Source of the DNA: Agrostemma githago
Taxonomy: Eukaryota > Streptophyta > Magnoliopsida > Caryophyllales > Caryophyllaceae
Assembly (NCBI GenBank): GCA_958450325.1
Contig: OY288242.1
Location: 27,038,474 to 27,102,473 of the forward strand
Length of the DNA stretch: 64,000 nucleotides
Direction of reading: 5' to 3'
The position numbers were made by a program, and so were the translations under genes. Under the pieces are notes generated by a model, which was not told the origin of the DNA, searched no databases, and worked only from the letters and a program-made list of their open reading frames with translations. This document shows positions 60,745 to 64,000 of this stretch, piece after piece; the stretch's first letter is position 1; each line of letters starts with the position of its first letter.

Positions 60745-61145
60745 TATAAATAAGGGTGGTTGGGAGGGAAAGTGAAAGTTTTAAAGTTGGTGGTAAATAT
60801 TTGGTGTAAATTTTTTTGGAGGGAATTATGGGTGGTAAATATGAATGAGGAAATTGAAATTGTAGTGAGGAGGTTTGTTATAGGTGAAATTGTCCAAGCC
60901 CATGCCGCCGGGTGAAATTTCACCCGGTCAAGCACCACTGGGTGAAATTTCACCCGGCGGACTTTTCGTCGTGAAAATCATTTTCTGCCATTTTTCCCAC
61001 CGGGTGAAATTTCACCCGGTCAAAATCTCACCGGGCGAAATTTCGCCTGATGGTATCTTCTTCGATTTCGACAATTTTGGCAACTTTCCGTAGGGCGAAG
61101 TTTCGCCCGGTCACGTCTCACCGGGCGAAATTTCGCCCGGCGTTC
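60745..61145 (-). promoter_or_regulatory. Internal palindrome cluster and TATA-like box upstream of the env-like ORF
   Basis: The cluster holds six dyads at 60907-61140. Among them are the perfect CCGGGTGAAATTTCACCCGG (61000-61019) and CCGGGCGAAATTTCGCCCGG (61121-61140). On the minus strand they stand upstream of TATTTATA (60752-60745), which is about 175 bases before the env-like ATG at 60570. The order (palindromes, TATA-like box, start) copies that of the Athila LTR. It may be an internal promoter for the env-like ORF. This is inference. Confidence 0.45.
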
Positions 61146-61449
61146 TTGATTCTTCGTTTTTCCGCCTTGCCATTGCATGGTTCTTCCAATAGTCACCTAA
61201 AGATTCAAATAATGACTCGACTCACATTACATAATCAATATCTACCACAAACATGCTTGTGGTCTTCAATTTAGCTCCATAACTTCTCCAAAAAGCGTGG
61301 TCTTCATCCAAATTAAGTGCTCTATGGCGAAATCCAAGTTCAACCATTCTTCTCAAGCTAACAAACTAACAACACAAATAAATATAATACATATGTACAA
61401 GGTGGTTATTGAGGATACCACCAAACCTACTTCAATTTCGAGAGGGGGG

Positions 61450-64000
61450 TTAGACATTGCTCCCCAATAGGAGCTCATCAAACTTCATGGTAGCGAAGGT
61501 CTCACGAACGTGACCAGGGTGATAAATCTTCAAACGTTGTCCATTAACCATAAACTTCCCGGTCTCCGGGCTAGATATCTCTATTGATCCATATGGTTGC
61601 ACCTTGGTCACTTCGAATGGACCCGACCATTTTGATTTCAACTTACCGGGGAAAAGCTTAAAGCGAGAGTTGAAGAGTAATACCTTATCACCAACGGAGA
61701 AGTCCTTACGAAGTATTCGAGAATCGTGCCATTGGCGAGTTCGTTCCTTGTAAATCTTCGAGTTTTCGTAGGCTTCTAGTCTTAGTTCTTCCAATTCTTG
61801 TAGTTGGAGAAGGCGGTTATCTCCTACAACACTCTCATCGAAGTTTAGCTCTTTGATTGCCCATTCGGCTTTGTGTTCTAGTTCCACCGGTAAATGACAA
61901 GCTTTACCATACACAAGACGATAAGGAGTGGTTCCAATCGGCGCTTTGTAAGCCGTCCTTAATGCCCAAAGGGCGTCATTTAACTTTAATGACCAATCCT
62001 TTCGGTGTGTATTTACAACTTTCTCTAAAATTCCCTTGATTTGACGGTTGGAGATCTCGGCTTGCCCATTTGATTGAGGGTGGTAGGCTAGGGACATCTT
62101 GTGAGTGATACCATATTTCCTAAGTAGGTGTTCAAAGGTATCTTTCCTAAAATGAGAGCCTCCATCGCTAATTATGGCTCTAGGCATACCGAATCTCGGG
62201 AAAATTACATTCTTGAAAAGCTTGATTACAACCTTGGAGTCATTGGTGGGGGAAGCTACGACCTCGATCCATTTTGAGACATAATCAACCGCTACTAGAA
62301 TATACTTGTTACCAAAGGAGGATGTGAACGGACCCATGAAATCAATGCCCCAAACATCGAACAATTCAATCTCTAAGATGGGTTGAAGGGGCATCTCATT
62401 TCTTCTTGTAATATTCCCACTTCTTTGACAAGCATCACACGTGAGAATGAAAGCTCGGATGTCCTTAAACATGGAAGGCCACCAAAACCCGCTTTGGAGA
62501 ACCTTGGCAATTGTCTTTTGGTTGGCCAAGTGTCCACCATAAGATGTCGAGTGAAGGTGCATCACAATATTATAACCTTCATCGGCCGTGACACATCGTC
62601 GGTAAATTCCATCTACACAACGGCGAAACAAATATGGTTCGTCCCAATAATAGTGTCGGGCTTCATAAGTAGTTTCTTCCTCTCTTGCTTGGAATAATCG
62701 TCCGGAATAAAATGAGATACTAAGAAATTGACGATATCGGCATACCAAGGTGTAATAGTATCAATGGCCATCAAGGCCTCATCTGTCATAGCTTCATTTA
62801 TGGGGATACGATCTTCTTCTTTGCTCTCTTTACCAACCGTTAGTCTACTAAGATGATCCGCTACCAAGTTCTCCGATCCGGCTTTGTCTTTAATCTCAAT
62901 ATCAAATTATTGCAAAAGAAGGACCCACCGAAAGAGTCGGGACTTGGTCTCCTTTTTGGACATGATGTAACGAATCGCCGCATGATCGGTGTGAATAATG
63001 ACTTCGCAACCGGTAACATAATTTCGGAATTTCTCCATGGCGTAGACAACGACAAGCATCTCTTTCTCGGTTGTTGTATACGTCGATTGGACTTCATCTA
63101 ATGTCTTGTTTGCGTAATATATCACATGTAGCTTCTTATCAACTCGTTGACCTAGAACGACACCTATGGCAAAATCGGAAGCATTGCAGATGATCTCAAA
63201 TGGAAGATTCCAATCGGGAGCTTTGATAATCGGAGTGGTAGTGAGAGCGGTCTTTATCCTGTAAAAGGCCTCAAGACACGAGTCATCGAAAACAAAAGGT
63301 GCATCTTTCATAAGCAAAGAAGTCAAAGGCTTAGCAATCTTGGAAAAGTCTTTAATAAATCGTCTATAAAAACCGGCGTGACCTAGAAAACTTCTCACCC
63401 CTTTGACATTTGTAGGTGGTGGCAAGTTCTCGATCACGGAGACTTTCGCCTTATCGACTTCGACTCCTCTATTAGAAACAATATGACCTAGGACAACACC
63501 TTGTTCAACCATAAAATGACAATTTTCCCAATTTAAAACAAGTCTATACTCTTCACATCGAGCTAACACTTGATCAAGATTTTTAAGACAAGAATCAAAA
63601 GATGTACCATGGACACTAAAGTCATCCATAAAAACTTCCATAGATTTTTCAATGAAATCGGAAAAAATAGCCATCATACATCTTTGAAACGTTCCCGACG
63701 CATTGCATAGTCCAAATGGCATCCTTCTATAAGCATAGGTGCCATAGGGACATGTAAAAGTGGTTTTCTCTTGGTCTTCGGGATGAATGGGAATTTGAAG
63801 AAATCCGGAATGACCATCAAGGAAACAAAAATAAGAATGATGCGCCAATCTTTCAAGCATTTGATCAACAAAGGGAAGAGGGAAATGGTCTTTTATGGTG
63901 GCCGTGTTTAATTTTCGATAGTCTATACACATGCGCCAACCGGTAATGGTCCTAGTAGAAATTGACTCACCCTTTTCTTCTTTTACAACCGTCATTCCTC
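61450..64000 (-). pseudogene. Athila pol: RT, RNase H, integrase (5' end outside the window)
   Basis: RT and RNase H run from 63995 to 62907: [39 protein letters not shown], catalytic FMDDFSVHG, then RNase H with [20 protein letters not shown] stop replaces Glu after LLLQ near 62906, and the frame resumes FDIEI…VADHLSRL. A one-base shift near 62695 leads to integrase (to 61450), with zinc residues in HSTSYGGH and CDACQRSG and catalytic acids in [15 protein letters not shown] and [10 protein letters not shown]. The C-terminal part is complete, ending LLLGSNV. Apart from the two lesions it is well preserved, so the copy is fairly young. Confidence 0.88.

Larger units (their letters stand above)
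44656..64000 (-). mobile_element. Athila-lineage Ty3 retrotransposon, runs off the window
   Basis: This minus-strand element inserted into Tat-2 pol. Its inner sequence starts TGATCACC at 44656, and the duplicated target should be CACCC (44651-44655). The order on the minus strand is pol (64000 to 61450), palindrome cluster (61145-60905), env-like ORF (60570-59531), a non-coding 3' region (to 57257) and the 3' LTR (57256 to 44656, itself interrupted). RT of the type [20 protein letters not shown] with FMDDFSVHG is characteristic of Athila. Gag, the 5' part of pol and the 5' LTR lie beyond 64000. Confidence 0.85.

Noticed and set aside
61857..62697. Plus-strand ORFs over the Athila integrase
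   Set aside because: Shadows of the minus-strand integrase frame, which carries the zinc and catalytic motifs.

Overview
The window is plant nuclear DNA, most likely from a eudicot. The evidence is one spliced DCD-kelch gene with GT-AG introns, plant-specific transposon families (Tat/Ogre/Retand, Athila, Reina, CACTA, Stowaway, MULE, L1-type LINE) and no bacterial-style operons. The Retand-like Tat elements and the base composition suggest Caryophyllales, but that is only a guess. About 85% of the window is transposable-element DNA. The only recognisable host gene is the DCD-kelch gene.

Left part (1-12.7 kb): an Athila-type LTR remnant; a left-truncated, minus-strand Tat-lineage element (broken gag, leader, tRNA-Arg primer site, LTR); a solo LTR of the same family inserted inside that LTR (target duplication CACAT); then a decayed 4.0-kb CACTA transposon (7876-11894, target duplication CGC).

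Middle (12.7-32.5 kb): a plus-strand gene with a non-coding first exon near 12.7 kb and ten coding exons from 14507 to 32483. It encodes a 684-residue protein with an N-terminal DCD domain, a short coiled coil and about six kelch repeats. Its seventh coding intron is 12.7 kb long. It holds a terminal-inverted-repeat element with two Mutator-like insertions and tandem arrays, a 6.6-kb Reina chromovirus (itself holding a probable Athila-type solo LTR), and a Stowaway MITE. The exons on both sides join in frame, so the gene looks functional.

Right part (33-64 kb): a four-level nest. A LINE (+) is cut at 37059 by a Tat-lineage retrotransposon (-). The Tat pol gene is cut at 44655 by an Athila element (-) that runs off the window. 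The Athila 3' LTR is cut at 45724 by a recently inserted, non-coding Tat-type element (+, 45725-56417, near-identical 2.7-kb LTRs, target duplication CTACT). The non-coding element shares its 3' end with the coding-competent Tat lineage, so the two look like non-autonomous and autonomous partners.

Three things stand out. (1) Between pol and the 3' LTR the Tat element carries an antisense gene with its own TATA box, a 147-bp intron, a plant-mobile-domain-like product and an AATAAA signal. (2) Tat and Athila LTRs each carry clusters of perfect short palindromes directly upstream of the TATA box. The palindrome cores differ between the lineages, and the arms co-vary between copies. (3) The Athila palindrome cluster is repeated inside the element, upstream of the env-like ORF. 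Coordinates of degenerate elements are approximate unless a target duplication is given.
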